DNA of 15,266 bases from Russula earlei (GCA_025769875.1 JAGFNK010001076.1:1-15266), one strand, 5' to 3'; shown: positions 1 to 9,209, counted from the first letter of the stretch. The notes: generated by a model not told the origin, from the letters alone. Made by a program: numbers and translations.

Positions 1-1905
1 GGATGCCGGTATACCATACAGATACTACATCAAAGTATACAGGCTTGCCTGTAGGCAGCATTGCCAATATGCGTGACTTCTATTCCAGTTATAATCCTAA
101 CTATACAGGTCCTAATTTGTCTTCTGCTACCACCAATAACCCATTGCAACAGCTGGGTGGTACTACAGACAGAACTACCCAGGTAAGGAACATTACGAAC
201 TTCTCTGTTAAGTATGATATCAGCCCTTACCTTTCTTTTAAGAGTACGGTAGGCGCTTTGTATAATGTGAACACCCGAAACTATTTCCAGAAATCATGGG
301 CACAGGCAGAAGCGGCGTTGGATGGAGAAGCCTTTGCAAGATCAACTTCCAAAGCGATCCTTACCAAAACCACCATCTTCGACTTCTCTAATGAGAACAT
401 CCTGAATTATAAAAGGGTGTTTAAGAAACATGATATAGATGCGATAGCAGTATTCTCTACACAGTATACCAATATTACCTATACCAGCTTGCAGGTGGGC
501 AACTTTGCAACAGATGATGTAGCTACCCTGAATGCCGGTACTTTTCAATCACTGAATGATACAGCGCAGGATGAAGCATTGGTATCCGGCCTTGTTCGTT
601 TGAACTATGCGTATGATAATAAATATCTTTTCTCTGTAAGTGAGCGTACCGATGGCAGCTCGCGTTTTGGTCCTGATAACCGGTATGCGTTCTTTCCCTC
701 TGTTTCAGCGGGCTGGCGGATCAGCAACGAAAAGTTCTGGCCGGAGAATAGCGTAGTAGATAATGTGAAGCTGAGAGCGAGCTATGGCGCCACCGGTAAC
801 AAAAAGATAGGCGACTATAAATACTTCTCTATCATAGACCCTGCTTACGCGGTATTGGGTGATGGTATTTCTCCCGGTTATCAAAAGATCAGCCTGGCGA
901 ATCCTAACCTGAAATGGGAAAGAACGTTCTCTACCAACCTGGGTGCAGACTTTACGCTGTTTAATAAAATGAACCTGACCGTGGATTATTATAACACGAA
1001 TACAGACAGGCTGTTGCTGAACCTGCCCTATCTTATCGCAAACGGGTTATACTACGTATGCGATCAACCGGGGTAAAATAAAGAATGAAGGTTTTGAATT
1101 TGAGATCAACCTGCCGGTGATTATGAAAAAGAATTTTAAATGGAGCATCTCTGCCAATGGATATACCAATAAAAATACCTTGCTTGATTTTGGCGGGGCT
1201 GATAACCAGATTACGCAGGGCGACCCCAAGCGTCCCAATTTCTTCTTAACAAAAGTGGGTAGTCCTTTGGTACAGTATTATGGTTACAAGATGGATAGCA
1301 GTGTATCTGTTAAGAATACCAACTACTGGCCCATCGGCGTAACATCTATCCATGCTTTTGCAAAGGATGTTGATAAGAACGGCGTGATCAACGATAGCGA
1401 CAAAACCATACTGGGTAATCCGTATCCTAAATTCAACTGGGGCTTTACCAGCAATTTCCAGATAAAGAATTTTGATATCAGCATTGTGATACAAGGTTCT
1501 CATGGCGCCAAGGTATTTAACATTGACCCTTATTATTTTGAAACACAGTTTGGTACTACCGGTACCACTGCCTATCTCTCACAGGGATATACCGCAGCGC
1601 AGCAGGCCATGCTGGTACAGAAATTCCAAACCAATGCCAATATAGAGAGCGCTTCTTTTGTAGCGGTTCGCAACTTAAATATCGGGTACACTTTGCCGGC
1701 AAGAACACTGCGGAAAATGAGGATCTCCAAGATGCGTTTTTATACGTCTGCTGCCAACCTGTTCTACCTGTTCCCGGGCGACTATGCGAGCTTTAACCCG
1801 GAAGCGGATAATGGCTTCCCCGGCGATCCTTTGCGTAAAGGCTACCAGCGCGGTGCAGTGCCATTGGCGAGAACCATCACTTTTGGATTAAACCTTGATT
1901 TTTAA
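1..1905 (+). pseudogene. SusC-like TonB-dependent outer-membrane transporter, 5' partial, frameshifted
   Basis: This is the C-terminal part (about 630 residues) of a SusC/RagA-type TonB-dependent beta-barrel, which imports oligosaccharides across the outer membrane together with the SusD-like lipoprotein encoded 21 bp downstream. The gene begins upstream of the window. Family-typical stretches are visible: SYGATGNKKIGDY and NPNLKWERTFSTNLGADF in the first part, and YTSAANLF, FNPEADNGFPGDP and a final aromatic residue (GLNLDF) in the second. The reading frame open from base 3 stops at 1074-1076, but the conserved barrel continues without loss in the next frame, which is open from at least 1021 to the stop at 1903-1905. 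A one-base indel therefore separates two otherwise intact halves. It could be a recent inactivating mutation or a sequencing/assembly error; the sequence cannot decide. In this locus alginate oligomers are the likely cargo (inference). Confidence 0.87.
1026..1036 (+). other. Frameshift point in the SusC-like gene
   Basis: Upstream frame reads NTDRLLLNLP, a common SusC stretch, to about base 1028. The frame one base later reads TGYTTYAINRGKIKNEGFEF from about 1039, which is the expected continuation. One extra base between about 1026 and 1036 explains the shift. There is no long homopolymer at the site, so simple polymerase slippage is not an obvious cause. Confidence 0.75.
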
Positions 1906-1926
1906 ATTAACCTAACGCTACAACAT

Positions 1927-3375
1927 ATGAAAACGGTATATATTATTTCATCATTCCTGTTACTGGTCTTTGTTTCCCCGGGCTGTAAAAAGTTCCTGGA
2001 CAGGCAACCGATCTCTACCCTTACAGAAGATGATTATTACAAAACAACAGATGATATAGAAACACAGGTGATCGGTTGCTATGCAGCTTTACAACCGGTA
2101 TATAATTTAGATTACGTGATGGCGGGGTTGCGCTCTGATGATTCTTATATCTCTACAGCAGAGGGAGATATCAACCAGGTGGATGGGTTTATTGAATACC
2201 CTACCAACTCTTATGTGGCTAATTACTGGCAAACCTCTTATTTCGCTATCCTGCAGTGCAATACGGTATTGAACTACCTAAATAATGTAACGGATAGTAC
2301 CAGGAAGAAATACTTTGAAGGAGAAACAAAGTTTATACGGGCGCATATGTATTTTAACATGGTTCGGTTATGGGGTTCTGTTCCTTTGATCACTACCCTG
2401 GTTGGGTATAATGATGTTACCCCGCGTGCAGATTCTGCTACTATCTATAACCAGATCATTGCAGACTTTAAGACGGCTATTCAATACCTGCCGGCATCCT
2501 GGGATGCTTCACAGGCAGCAAGGGCAACAGTAGGAGCGGCCAAAGGCATGCTGGCCAAAGTGTATTTAACACAAAAGAACTATGCGGCGGCAAGACCATT
2601 ATTGCTGGACCTGCTCCAGAATCCGGGTACTTACCAGTTAATGCCTTCCTATAAAAACATCTTTGGTGTGAGCAACGAAATGAATGCGGAAGTGATGTAT
2701 GCCGTACGATATAAATCCAACTCCAATGGTTTGGGTGAAACCTATACCTATAACATGGATAAGGTATCCGGTTCGGTGGGTTTCCGCAGCGCCAGCGATT
2801 TGCGTGGCAGCTCGGTATATGTTACGGCTGATTCTATCCGTAAGAATGTTACGTTCTTAACAGGTGGCGATTATGGTACCAGCTATTATGATGGCGGTAA
2901 GTATTTAGACCCGAGCGCCCCTAAGAATGATGCGGGTGTTGATTTTATTGTGTTGCGCTATGCCGATATCGTTCTCATGTATGCAGAAGTAGTGAATGAG
3001 ATGGATGGCGCTACGCCTTTAACGGCTGCTGATGCTACCAATCCTTTATCAAGGTTATACCAGCTCAACCTGGTTCGTAAGCGTGCCAACCCTGCTGCTA
3101 CCTCACTGGTATATGCGTATAACAATGCGGCGGTGAACACACAGGCGAGCTTTAGAACTACCATTAAGGCAGAACGGAGAAGAGAGTTTGCGATAGAGGA
3201 CATGCGCTGGTACGACCTGATCCGTTGGGGTGATGCCGTTACTGTGATGAATGCCCATTTTGCAACAAGGGCGCTCACCAACGTGGTATTGCCTTACCAG
3301 GTATTGTACCCGGTACCGCAAAGAGAGATCGACATCAGTAACCATGTGATCACACAAAACCAGGGCTATCATTAA
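1927..3375 (+). CDS. SusD/RagB-like surface glycan-binding lipoprotein
   Basis: This 482-residue protein is the substrate-binding partner of the SusC-like transporter: it sits on the cell surface as a lipoprotein, caps the barrel and delivers oligosaccharides. The N-terminus is a lipoprotein signal with a lipobox ending SPG-C20, followed by KKFLDRQP, a very common SusD start after the lipidated cysteine. Family landmarks are the FIRAHMYFNMVRLWGSVP helix around residues 137-154, RREFAIEDMRWYDLIRWG at about 418-435, and the C-terminal YPVPQREIDIS...TQNQGY ending. Length is normal for the family (about 450-600). The ATG at 1927 starts directly with the signal peptide. It follows the SusC-like gene by 21 bp, so the two are almost certainly co-transcribed. 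Substrate specificity cannot be read from SusD itself; alginate is inferred from the neighbouring lyases. Confidence 0.97.
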   Translation: MKTVYIISSFLLLVFVSPGCKKFLDRQPISTLTEDDYYKTTDDIETQVIGCYAALQPVYNLDYVMAGLRSDDSYISTAEGDINQVDGFIEYPTNSYVANYWQTSYFAILQCNTVLNYLNNVTDSTRKKYFEGETKFIRAHMYFNMVRLWGSVPLITTLVGYNDVTPRADSATIYNQIIADFKTAIQYLPASWDASQAARATVGAAKGMLAKVYLTQKNYAAARPLLLDLLQNPGTYQLMPSYKNIFGVSNEMNAEVMYAVRYKSNSNGLGETYTYNMDKVSGSVGFRSASDLRGSSVYVTADSIRKNVTFLTGGDYGTSYYDGGKYLDPSAPKNDAGVDFIVLRYADIVLMYAEVVNEMDGATPLTAADATNPLSRLYQLNLVRKRANPAATSLVYAYNNAAVNTQASFRTTIKAERRREFAIEDMRWYDLIRWGDAVTVMNAHFATRALTNVVLPYQVLYPVPQREIDISNHVITQNQGYH

Positions 3376-3460
3376 ACACGATCATTCATTGTATATAAAC
3401 CATATTGTTTTAACTCTTTACATAGGTAAGCAAGCAAAAAAAGGTTGTAAATAAACGCTG

Positions 3461-3509
3461 GCGTTGTGGCTCCTTATAACTATTTCTATAACGAAAGCTG
3501 CAACAACGC
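3461..3509 (+). other. Possible RNA hairpin between SusD-like gene and PL17 gene
   Basis: The 172-bp spacer 3376-3547 is the longest in the window. Within it GCGTTGTGGC (3461-3470) can pair with GCAACAACGC (3500-3509), nine of ten positions, closing a 29-nt loop. No T-run follows, so it does not look like an intrinsic terminator. It could be a transcript processing or stability element between the transport pair and the enzyme genes, or chance. No convincing Bacteroidota promoter (TTTG and TAnnTTTG boxes) was found in the spacer. Confidence 0.3.
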
Positions 3510-3547
3510 TGGTTTACAGCCATGCACGCGCCTACTACACTATTATC

Positions 3548-5680
3548 ATGAAAAGACTGTTCGTTATATCCGCCCTGCTGATGGCGTATGCATCCTCCAG
3601 CGGCCAGGCACATCCTTCTATTATGTTGACCAAACAGAAGGTGGAAGCCGTGAGGAAGGGCATTGTTGCCTATCCTTTGTTACAGCAATCTTTTGCTGCG
3701 GTACAAAAAGCAGCAGATGAAGCGATTGCTTCTCCTGTCACGGTTCCTGTTCCCAAAGATGGCGGTGGTGGCTATACACATGAACAGCATAAAAAGAATT
3801 ACCAGAACATACTGGCTTGCGGCGTTGCTTACCAGGTTACCAAGGAGGTGAAGTATGCAAAGTATGTACAGGAGATCTTATTGGAATATGCCCGCCTTTA
3901 CAAGACCTGGCCCTTACACCCCAAAAGAAAAGATGGCCAGGAGGCCGGCCGTATCTTTTGGCAAAACCTCAACGATTGTGTGTGGCAGGTCTACGTGATA
4001 CAGGGGTATGACCTGGTGTATGACTATTTGCCTGCAGACAAGCGGAAGACGATAGAAGAAGAATTGTTCCAACCCATCATTACGTTTTTAACAGTAGATG
4101 CTACGGCTACTTTTAACAGGATCCATAACCATGCTACCTGGTCCTGCGCGGCTGTGGGCATGACGGGTTATGTTACCGGTAATAAGGAATGGAGCGAGAT
4201 GGCTTTAAAAGGGTCTGCCAAAGATGGCAAGACAGGTTACCTGAAACAACTGGATGAACTGTTTTCACCCGATGGATATTATACAGAAGGTCCTTACTAC
4301 CAGCGGTATGCTTTATTGCCCTTTGTTGTTTTTGCGAGGGCTATACAACAATATCAGCCGGAGCTGAAGATCTACCAGGCAAGGGATGGGGTATTGAGCA
4401 AAGCGATAGAGATCGCTTTACAGCTAACGTATACCAATGGTGCCTTCTTCCCGGTGAACGATGCCATGAAGGATAAGACCTATGAAAGCGAGGAGATGGT
4501 ATATGGTACGGATATCGCTTATTCCGATATACAGCCGGAGGCTGACCTGCTGGATGTGGCTGCCCGCCAGAAAAGAGTGATCGTTTCTGATGCCGGCCTG
4601 GAAGTAGCCAAAGATGTAGCTGCGGGTAAAGCAAAACCATTTGTATATAAAAGCCTGTGGATAAAGGATGGTGCGAAAGGTGATGAAGGCGGCCTGGGCG
4701 TATTACGGTCAGGTACGAATGAGGACCAGCAATGCGTGTTGCTGAAAGCTGCTGCGCAGGGCATGGGGCATGGACATTTTGATCGCCTCAATATGTTGTA
4801 TTATGACAATGGCGTAGAAGTATTTTCTGATTATGGTTCTGCCCGGTTCCTGAATATTGAAAGCAAACGTGGCGGCGATTACCTTCCGGAGAACAATGCC
4901 TTTGCCAAACAAACCATTGTACACAATACATTGGTAGTGGATGAGAAAAGCGACTTTAACGGGAAGCTGGGTGAGGCAGAACAATACCACCCTGAGCTAT
5001 TGTACTTTGATGCAAAGCCTGGGTTACAGGTAGTAGCTGCCAAAGAAGAACATGCTTATAAAGGCGTTACATTAACACGCACCCTGATCTACCTGCCGGT
5101 AGAAGGACTGAAAAAAACATTGTTGGTGGATGTAAGCAAAGCCACTTCTGCCAATAACCACCAGTATGATCTTCCTTTCTGGTACCAGGGGCATTTGGTA
5201 AATATCCCTTTTGCCGTGCAGGCCAATACCAGTGAACTGAAGCCATTGGGTACTGCTGCCGGTTACCAGTTTCTCTGGCTGAATGGTACGGCTAAGTTTA
5301 CTAATAACGGCTCAGCGTTTTTAACCTTCTTAAACAACAATCGTTTTTATACTACCTCCTTTGCTACCGATTCGAATACGGTTGTAAAACTGGTAACAAC
5401 GGGTGCGAATGATCCGGAATTTAGTTTACGGAATGAGCAGGCTTTTATCCTCTCTCATAAAAACACATCGAGTCACACGTTTGTGGCGATTACTGAAGCG
5501 CATGGCAATACCAACCCTACTGCGGAAACCACTACGGGTTCTATGACCAGTGTTGGTAAGCTGGTGGTTACAGAAGATGATGCAACGCATACGGTAGTAC
5601 AGTTCGAGGTATTACAAAAACAATATACCATCCGGTTGAACTATACCAACAAAGACCATTTTATACAAGTAGACAAATAA
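3548..5680 (+). CDS. PL17-family oligoalginate lyase (heparinase II/III-like fold)
   Basis: This 710-residue enzyme most likely splits unsaturated monosaccharides from alginate oligomers by beta-elimination in the periplasm. The start at 3548 gives a clean signal peptide (MKRLFVISALLMAYASSSGQA, likely cut near A22) with no lipobox. An upstream TTG-initiated extension would bury it. An N-terminal alpha-toroid domain and a C-terminal beta-sandwich domain (from about residue 370) are expected. Visible catalytic candidates are N194-H195 (in RIHNHATW), Y251 in GPYYQRY, and H408/H410 in GMGHGHFDRL. From memory, Alg17c of Saccharophagus uses N201, H202, Y258 and H413; N194, H195 and Y251 match with a constant offset of seven, and the last lies in the expected region. 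Length matches PL17 (about 700-740). The KdgF-like gene follows after only 6 bp, which supports a joint role in making free DEH. Confidence 0.93.
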   Translation: MKRLFVISALLMAYASSSGQAHPSIMLTKQKVEAVRKGIVAYPLLQQSFAAVQKAADEAIASPVTVPVPKDGGGGYTHEQHKKNYQNILACGVAYQVTKEVKYAKYVQEILLEYARLYKTWPLHPKRKDGQEAGRIFWQNLNDCVWQVYVIQGYDLVYDYLPADKRKTIEEELFQPIITFLTVDATATFNRIHNHATWSCAAVGMTGYVTGNKEWSEMALKGSAKDGKTGYLKQLDELFSPDGYYTEGPYYQRYALLPFVVFARAIQQYQPELKIYQARDGVLSKAIEIALQLTYTNGAFFPVNDAMKDKTYESEEMVYGTDIAYSDIQPEADLLDVAARQKRVIVSDAGLEVAKDVAAGKAKPFVYKSLWIKDGAKGDEGGLGVLRSGTNEDQQCVLLKAAAQGMGHGHFDRLNMLYYDNGVEVFSDYGSARFLNIESKRGGDYLPENNAFAKQTIVHNTLVVDEKSDFNGKLGEAEQYHPELLYFDAKPGLQVVAAKEEHAYKGVTLTRTLIYLPVEGLKKTLLVDVSKATSANNHQYDLPFWYQGHLVNIPFAVQANTSELKPLGTAAGYQFLWLNGTAKFTNNGSAFLTFLNNNRFYTTSFATDSNTVVKLVTTGANDPEFSLRNEQAFILSHKNTSSHTFVAITEAHGNTNPTAETTTGSMTSVGKLVVTEDDATHTVVQFEVLQKQYTIRLNYTNKDHFIQVDK

Positions 5681-5686
5681 TTATTC

Positions 5687-6022
5687 ATGATGCAGAGTAC
5701 AGAATTCCAGTTAGAAAAAGAGATCCCCTGGCAGGACCTTGGCAATGGCGTGCAGCGCCAGGTATATGGTTATGATGATCAAATCATGCTGGTAAAAGCA
5801 AAGTTTGAAAAGGGCGCGATCGGTACCCTGCATGAGCACCATCATTCACAGGTGACCTATGTGGATAGTGGTGTGTTTGAAATGACCATTGGTGAGGAGA
5901 AGAAGATCATCAGTAAGGGTGATGGGTATTATGTGCCCCCGCATATCGTACATGGTTGTGTGTGTATTGAACCGGGTTTGCTGGTAGATGTGTTTAGCCC
6001 GCATCGCGAAGACTTTTTATAG
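5687..6022 (+). CDS. kdgF: KdgF-like cupin, unsaturated uronate ring-opening protein
   Basis: This is a 111-residue single-domain cupin with no signal peptide, so cytoplasmic. KdgF proteins convert the cyclic 4,5-unsaturated monouronates released by pectin and alginate lyases into linear ketonized sugars (DEH in the alginate route). The first cupin motif is G43...H49-E-H51-x3-Q55 with the following G62; the second is P84-P85-H86-x2-H89. H49, H51, Q55 and H89 are the expected metal ligands. Its start is 6 bp after the PL17 stop, indicating translational or transcriptional coupling to the lyase that generates its substrate. Two adjacent ATGs (5687 and 5690) are possible starts; the difference is one residue. 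Small cupins are functionally diverse, so the KdgF call rests on motif plus context. Confidence 0.85.
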   Translation: MMQSTEFQLEKEIPWQDLGNGVQRQVYGYDDQIMLVKAKFEKGAIGTLHEHHHSQVTYVDSGVFEMTIGEEKKIISKGDGYYVPPHIVHGCVCIEPGLLVDVFSPHREDFL

Positions 6023-6037
6023 ATCTTTCAGATATAT

Positions 6038-6127
6038 CCCGCAGATTACGCAGATTGAATACACGCAGATGGCGCAGATATATTTTCTGCGAAAATCTGC
6101 GTTCTTTCCTCTGCGCTGATCTGCGGG
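6038..6127. repeat. CGCAGAT-word inverted repeat (long imperfect hairpin), copy 1
   Basis: This fills most of the 120-bp spacer between the KdgF-like and esterase genes. Four paired blocks are visible: CCCGCAGAT 6038-6046 with ATCTGCGGG 6119-6127, CGCAGA 6049-6054 with TCTGCG 6110-6115, CGCAGAT 6064-6070 with ATCTGCG 6095-6101, and CGCAGA 6073-6078 with TCTGCG 6086-6091. That gives 28 pairs with small internal loops and a 7-nt terminal loop. No T-run follows, so it is not a typical terminator. A related copy lies at 11506-11574. It resembles a REP-like dispersed intergenic palindrome; a role in mRNA processing or stability is possible but not shown. Confidence 0.85.
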
Positions 6128-6142
6128 GGAAAAACAAACCAT

Positions 6143-7033
6143 ATGAAAAGAATATTTCTTGCATTGATGATGACCGGCGTTGCTTACTGTGCTTTGGCGC
6201 AGGAGGATACATCTGCTGTGAAAGTAATTAAGTACCCGGCTAATTATACCGGGCAGTTAAACGTAGTGTATACAAAAGTGGATGGCTGGGATGGCCGGAT
6301 GGATATCTATGCGGCTATCAAAAATACCCAACCTACCCCTGTAGTGATCAATATACATGGCGGTGGCTGGAACCATGGTACCAAAGAAGCACAGGGTGGC
6401 TTTAGCTCCTGGTTTAAGCTGGGCTTTGCAGTGGCCAATGTGGAATACCGTTTAACGCCACAGGCTACGGCCCCTGCCGCTGTGGAGGATATACGCTGTG
6501 CGCTGCTATACCTGGTGCAACATGCAAAGGAGCTGAATATTGATGTGAACAGGATCGTAGTATGCGGAAGCTCTGCCGGTGCACACCTGGCATTGATGGC
6601 AGGCTTGCTGCAGAACGATCATAAGTTCGATACCAACTGCAAAGGCATTGATGGCTTTACCATTGCGGCTATTATTGACCAGTATGGTATTGCTGATGTA
6701 TGGGACTGGGGCTATGGTCCTAATATCCGCAGTAAAAGCGCTACCAACTGGCTGGGCGCTAAAAAGAATGATAAGGCGTTTGCTGCTTCGGTATCACCGG
6801 TTACTTATGTAAAGAAAACGAGTCCCCCCACTTTTATTGTACATGGCGATGCTGACCCGGTAGTGCCTTACCAGGAATCTGTTGATCTATATAAGCGGTT
6901 CCAGGATGCCGGTGTGCCTTCTAAATTTATTACCGTGCCTGGTGGTAAACATGGTGGTTTTGATAAAGAAAAGAAAGAAGAGATCGTTGCAGCCATTGCA
7001 GCTTTCCTGAGAGAGCAAAAGATCATCAACTAA
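6143..7033 (+). CDS. Secreted alpha/beta-hydrolase, carbohydrate-esterase/lipase-like
   Basis: This 296-residue serine hydrolase carries a signal peptide (cut likely after A19, ALA-QE), so it is exported to the periplasm or beyond. The active-site elements of the HSL/BD-FAE-like alpha/beta-hydrolases are complete: oxyanion motif HGGGW at 72-76, nucleophile elbow G142-S-S144-A-G146, candidate acid D238 in HGDADPVVP, and H270 in GGKHGGF. The family includes esterases that remove acetyl or feruloyl groups from plant or microbial polysaccharides. In this locus a role in removing O-acyl groups from alginate or its oligomers is plausible, but that is inference from position. It lies 17 bp before the first PL6 gene and is preceded by the CGCAGAT hairpin repeat. 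A general carboxylesterase is the main alternative. Confidence 0.85.
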   Translation: MKRIFLALMMTGVAYCALAQEDTSAVKVIKYPANYTGQLNVVYTKVDGWDGRMDIYAAIKNTQPTPVVINIHGGGWNHGTKEAQGGFSSWFKLGFAVANVEYRLTPQATAPAAVEDIRCALLYLVQHAKELNIDVNRIVVCGSSAGAHLALMAGLLQNDHKFDTNCKGIDGFTIAAIIDQYGIADVWDWGYGPNIRSKSATNWLGAKKNDKAFAASVSPVTYVKKTSPPTFIVHGDADPVVPYQESVDLYKRFQDAGVPSKFITVPGGKHGGFDKEKKEEIVAAIAAFLREQKIIN

Positions 7034-7050
7034 AAGCCCTGGTTAACCAA

Positions 7051-9162
7051 ATGAAAATCCCCGCTATCTGTCAACGCTTACTCTGTACCCTAATATTGCT
7101 GGTGGTGATGCATGCATCCCATGCCACCAACTACACGGTTAGCGTATCCACCGACCTGATCAATAAAATGGTAAATGCCTTACCCGGCGATACCATTACG
7201 GTTGCCAATGGTACCTATAGCTGGAACCTGGTAAGCTTTGTGAATACACATGGCTCCCAAACAGCTACACCCATTGTATTACGGGCGCAAAGCTTTAAAG
7301 GAGTGGTGTTTTCCGGTAATACAAGATTTGAATTCCAGATCACGAATATGATCATGACAGGATTTGTTTTTACCAATGGTAATCCTTTATCCAGCGCGGT
7401 GATCAAAATGGGTAAGTCTGCTACACAGGGATCTAAATATTGCCGTATCACCAATATCATCATCGATAACTATAACTCCGATTCTTCTGCTGCTACCGGT
7501 GTAACAGCAGAATGGGTGGGTATTTATGGCACGAACAACCGTGTTGACCATTGCACTTTTATCAATAAAGCATATGGTGATCCTGTGGTAGTGGTATGGT
7601 ATGATAACAACACCTTTCCACAAAAATCAACCTCTACGTATCACCGTATCGATTCCAATTACTTTAAACATATTGCCTACCAGGGAGCCAATGAGGGTGA
7701 GAACATACGCGTGGGCGTGAGCGCTACCTGTAATACAGACGGGTATAATATCGTGGAGTATAACCTGTTTGAAGATGGGATACAGGTTGACCCTGAGATC
7801 ATCTCCAATAAGTCCAATCACAATACTTACCGTTACAATACTTTCCGCAATACCGCCGGTGGTATTACGCTGCGCCGGGGCCGCTACTGCGAGGCGTATG
7901 GCAACTTCTTCCTGAGAGATGCGACCAGCAATAACAATATTCAGTATGGTTTCCGCATTTTTGAGAAAGGGCACCATGTGTTTAACAATTATATTGAAGG
8001 AGTTAACAGCAACCAGGGTACTTATGGTACCACGCTTTGCCCGATCAATATCAGCAATGGTGAATCACCCATCAGTGATACCCTTACTGCTGCTGCGCAA
8101 TCCAATCACTTCCCTGCAGATAGTTGTACGATCGCGTTTAATACGATCGTAAACGCTTATGGTGGTGCGGGCATCATGATCGGGTTTATAGCAGGTGGCA
8201 GTTATCCTTACCCACCGCATGGCGTTACCATTGCGAATAACCTGGTAATGATGGCACAGGGAACGGCTGTATACAATGCTTCCTCCAACACGGCGCTTAC
8301 TTATTTTGCAGAAGGCAATGTATACCAGGCGCCATCGGGCTTAGCGCCATCCGGTACCATCATTCCTTCCACCGACTTTACCAGTCAATCGCTTGTATTT
8401 GGAGCGAGGACTAATGGCATCTTAGCGCCACCCGCCCTGGCCCGGGATGCAGCGGTGAATACCGCTAACTATAGTGCTATGCTGAATGGCAAAGATGCCC
8501 AGGGGCAAACACGGAGCGCTATCTATGACCTGGGTGCGGATGAGATCAATGGCAGTGGTACGATCATCAGCTACCCGCTGGATTCTACATTGGTTGGAGC
8601 GGGTAAACCGCTGGCTATTGTATTGCCTGTTCATTTGCTCGGTTTTAATGCCGTACTGGTCAACACGGCTGTACAGTTGAGCTGGCAGGTGAGCGACGAG
8701 ATCAATTGTAAACAATACGCAATAGAATGGAGCACCGATGGCACTCACTTCAGCACCCTTGCTGTTATAGCAGCCAAAGGCGCCAATGGTATTACGGCCT
8801 CTTATGATTACCAGCATCTGGCTCCTGCACCCGGTAATAATTTTTACCGGTTGAAGATGGAGGACAATGATGGCAGCTACCGGTATTCTGCCCTGCGGCA
8901 AGTGCCGGTAAGTAAAAACCTGGTTATCCAGGTATACCCTAATCCCGCGCAACATTTTGTAGCTGTTAACCTGAATGGGTTGATGCAGTTGCCCACTACG
9001 ATTGCCTTATTTGATGCAAGTGGGAGAGAGGTGAAAAGAATCAGCCTTAGTGTGAATACGATCAATATTCCGCTGGAAGGCCTGGCGGCAGGCTTATATC
9101 ATTTACAGGTGACCGACCGTGTACAAACTTTATACAATTATGCTTTTGTAGTTACCAGGTAA
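7051..9162 (+). CDS. PL6-family alginate lyase with C-terminal T9SS sorting domain
   Basis: This is a 703-residue secreted polysaccharide lyase. After the signal peptide (cut likely after A25, SHA-TN) comes a right-handed parallel beta-helix of the chondroitinase B/PL6 type, about residues 26-510, rich in N-x-F/Y and G-I-x rungs. K254 in EIISNKS and R275 in ITLRRG are the expected base and acid; their spacing of 21 equals that in chondroitinase B (K250/R271) and AlyGC (K220/R241), residue numbers from memory. E249 lies where a calcium ligand is expected. A fibronectin-like segment follows (about 524-620), then a T9SS type A C-terminal domain starting near Y629-PNP and ending GLYHLQVTD...FVVTR. 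The protein should cross the outer membrane by T9SS and act on polymer outside the cell. The residue after the catalytic Arg is Arg here but His in the second PL6. Alginate rather than dermatan is inferred from context. Confidence 0.93.
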   Translation: MKIPAICQRLLCTLILLVVMHASHATNYTVSVSTDLINKMVNALPGDTITVANGTYSWNLVSFVNTHGSQTATPIVLRAQSFKGVVFSGNTRFEFQITNMIMTGFVFTNGNPLSSAVIKMGKSATQGSKYCRITNIIIDNYNSDSSAATGVTAEWVGIYGTNNRVDHCTFINKAYGDPVVVVWYDNNTFPQKSTSTYHRIDSNYFKHIAYQGANEGENIRVGVSATCNTDGYNIVEYNLFEDGIQVDPEIISNKSNHNTYRYNTFRNTAGGITLRRGRYCEAYGNFFLRDATSNNNIQYGFRIFEKGHHVFNNYIEGVNSNQGTYGTTLCPINISNGESPISDTLTAAAQSNHFPADSCTIAFNTIVNAYGGAGIMIGFIAGGSYPYPPHGVTIANNLVMMAQGTAVYNASSNTALTYFAEGNVYQAPSGLAPSGTIIPSTDFTSQSLVFGARTNGILAPPALARDAAVNTANYSAMLNGKDAQGQTRSAIYDLGADEINGSGTIISYPLDSTLVGAGKPLAIVLPVHLLGFNAVLVNTAVQLSWQVSDEINCKQYAIEWSTDGTHFSTLAVIAAKGANGITASYDYQHLAPAPGNNFYRLKMEDNDGSYRYSALRQVPVSKNLVIQVYPNPAQHFVAVNLNGLMQLPTTIALFDASGREVKRISLSVNTINIPLEGLAAGLYHLQVTDRVQTLYNYAFVVTR

Positions 9163-9209
9163 AACAAGGTATCATTATTCAGTAAAGGAGTGTTGTTATA
9201 ATACAGCTT

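Noticed and set aside
3464..3547. N-terminal extension of the PL17 gene from a TTG at 3464
   Set aside because: It would place 28 residues before a clear signal peptide that begins at the ATG at 3548.
6038..6127. Intrinsic terminator after the KdgF-like gene
   Set aside because: The stem is long and multi-looped and is followed by Gs and As rather than a T-run.
5994..6212. Minus-strand reading frame with NLR-type repeats opposite the KdgF-esterase spacer
   Set aside because: The repeated residues come from the CGCAGAT DNA repeat and the frame overlaps two well-supported genes.
8422..8955. 177-codon minus-strand frame inside the T9SS PL6 gene
   Set aside because: It is antisense to a gene with strong domain support and shows no recognizable family features.
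9197..9202. TATAAT as a promoter -10 box before the MFS gene
   Set aside because: It ends 7 bp before the ATG, leaving almost no leader, and Bacteroidota promoters use a TAnnTTTG-type box.
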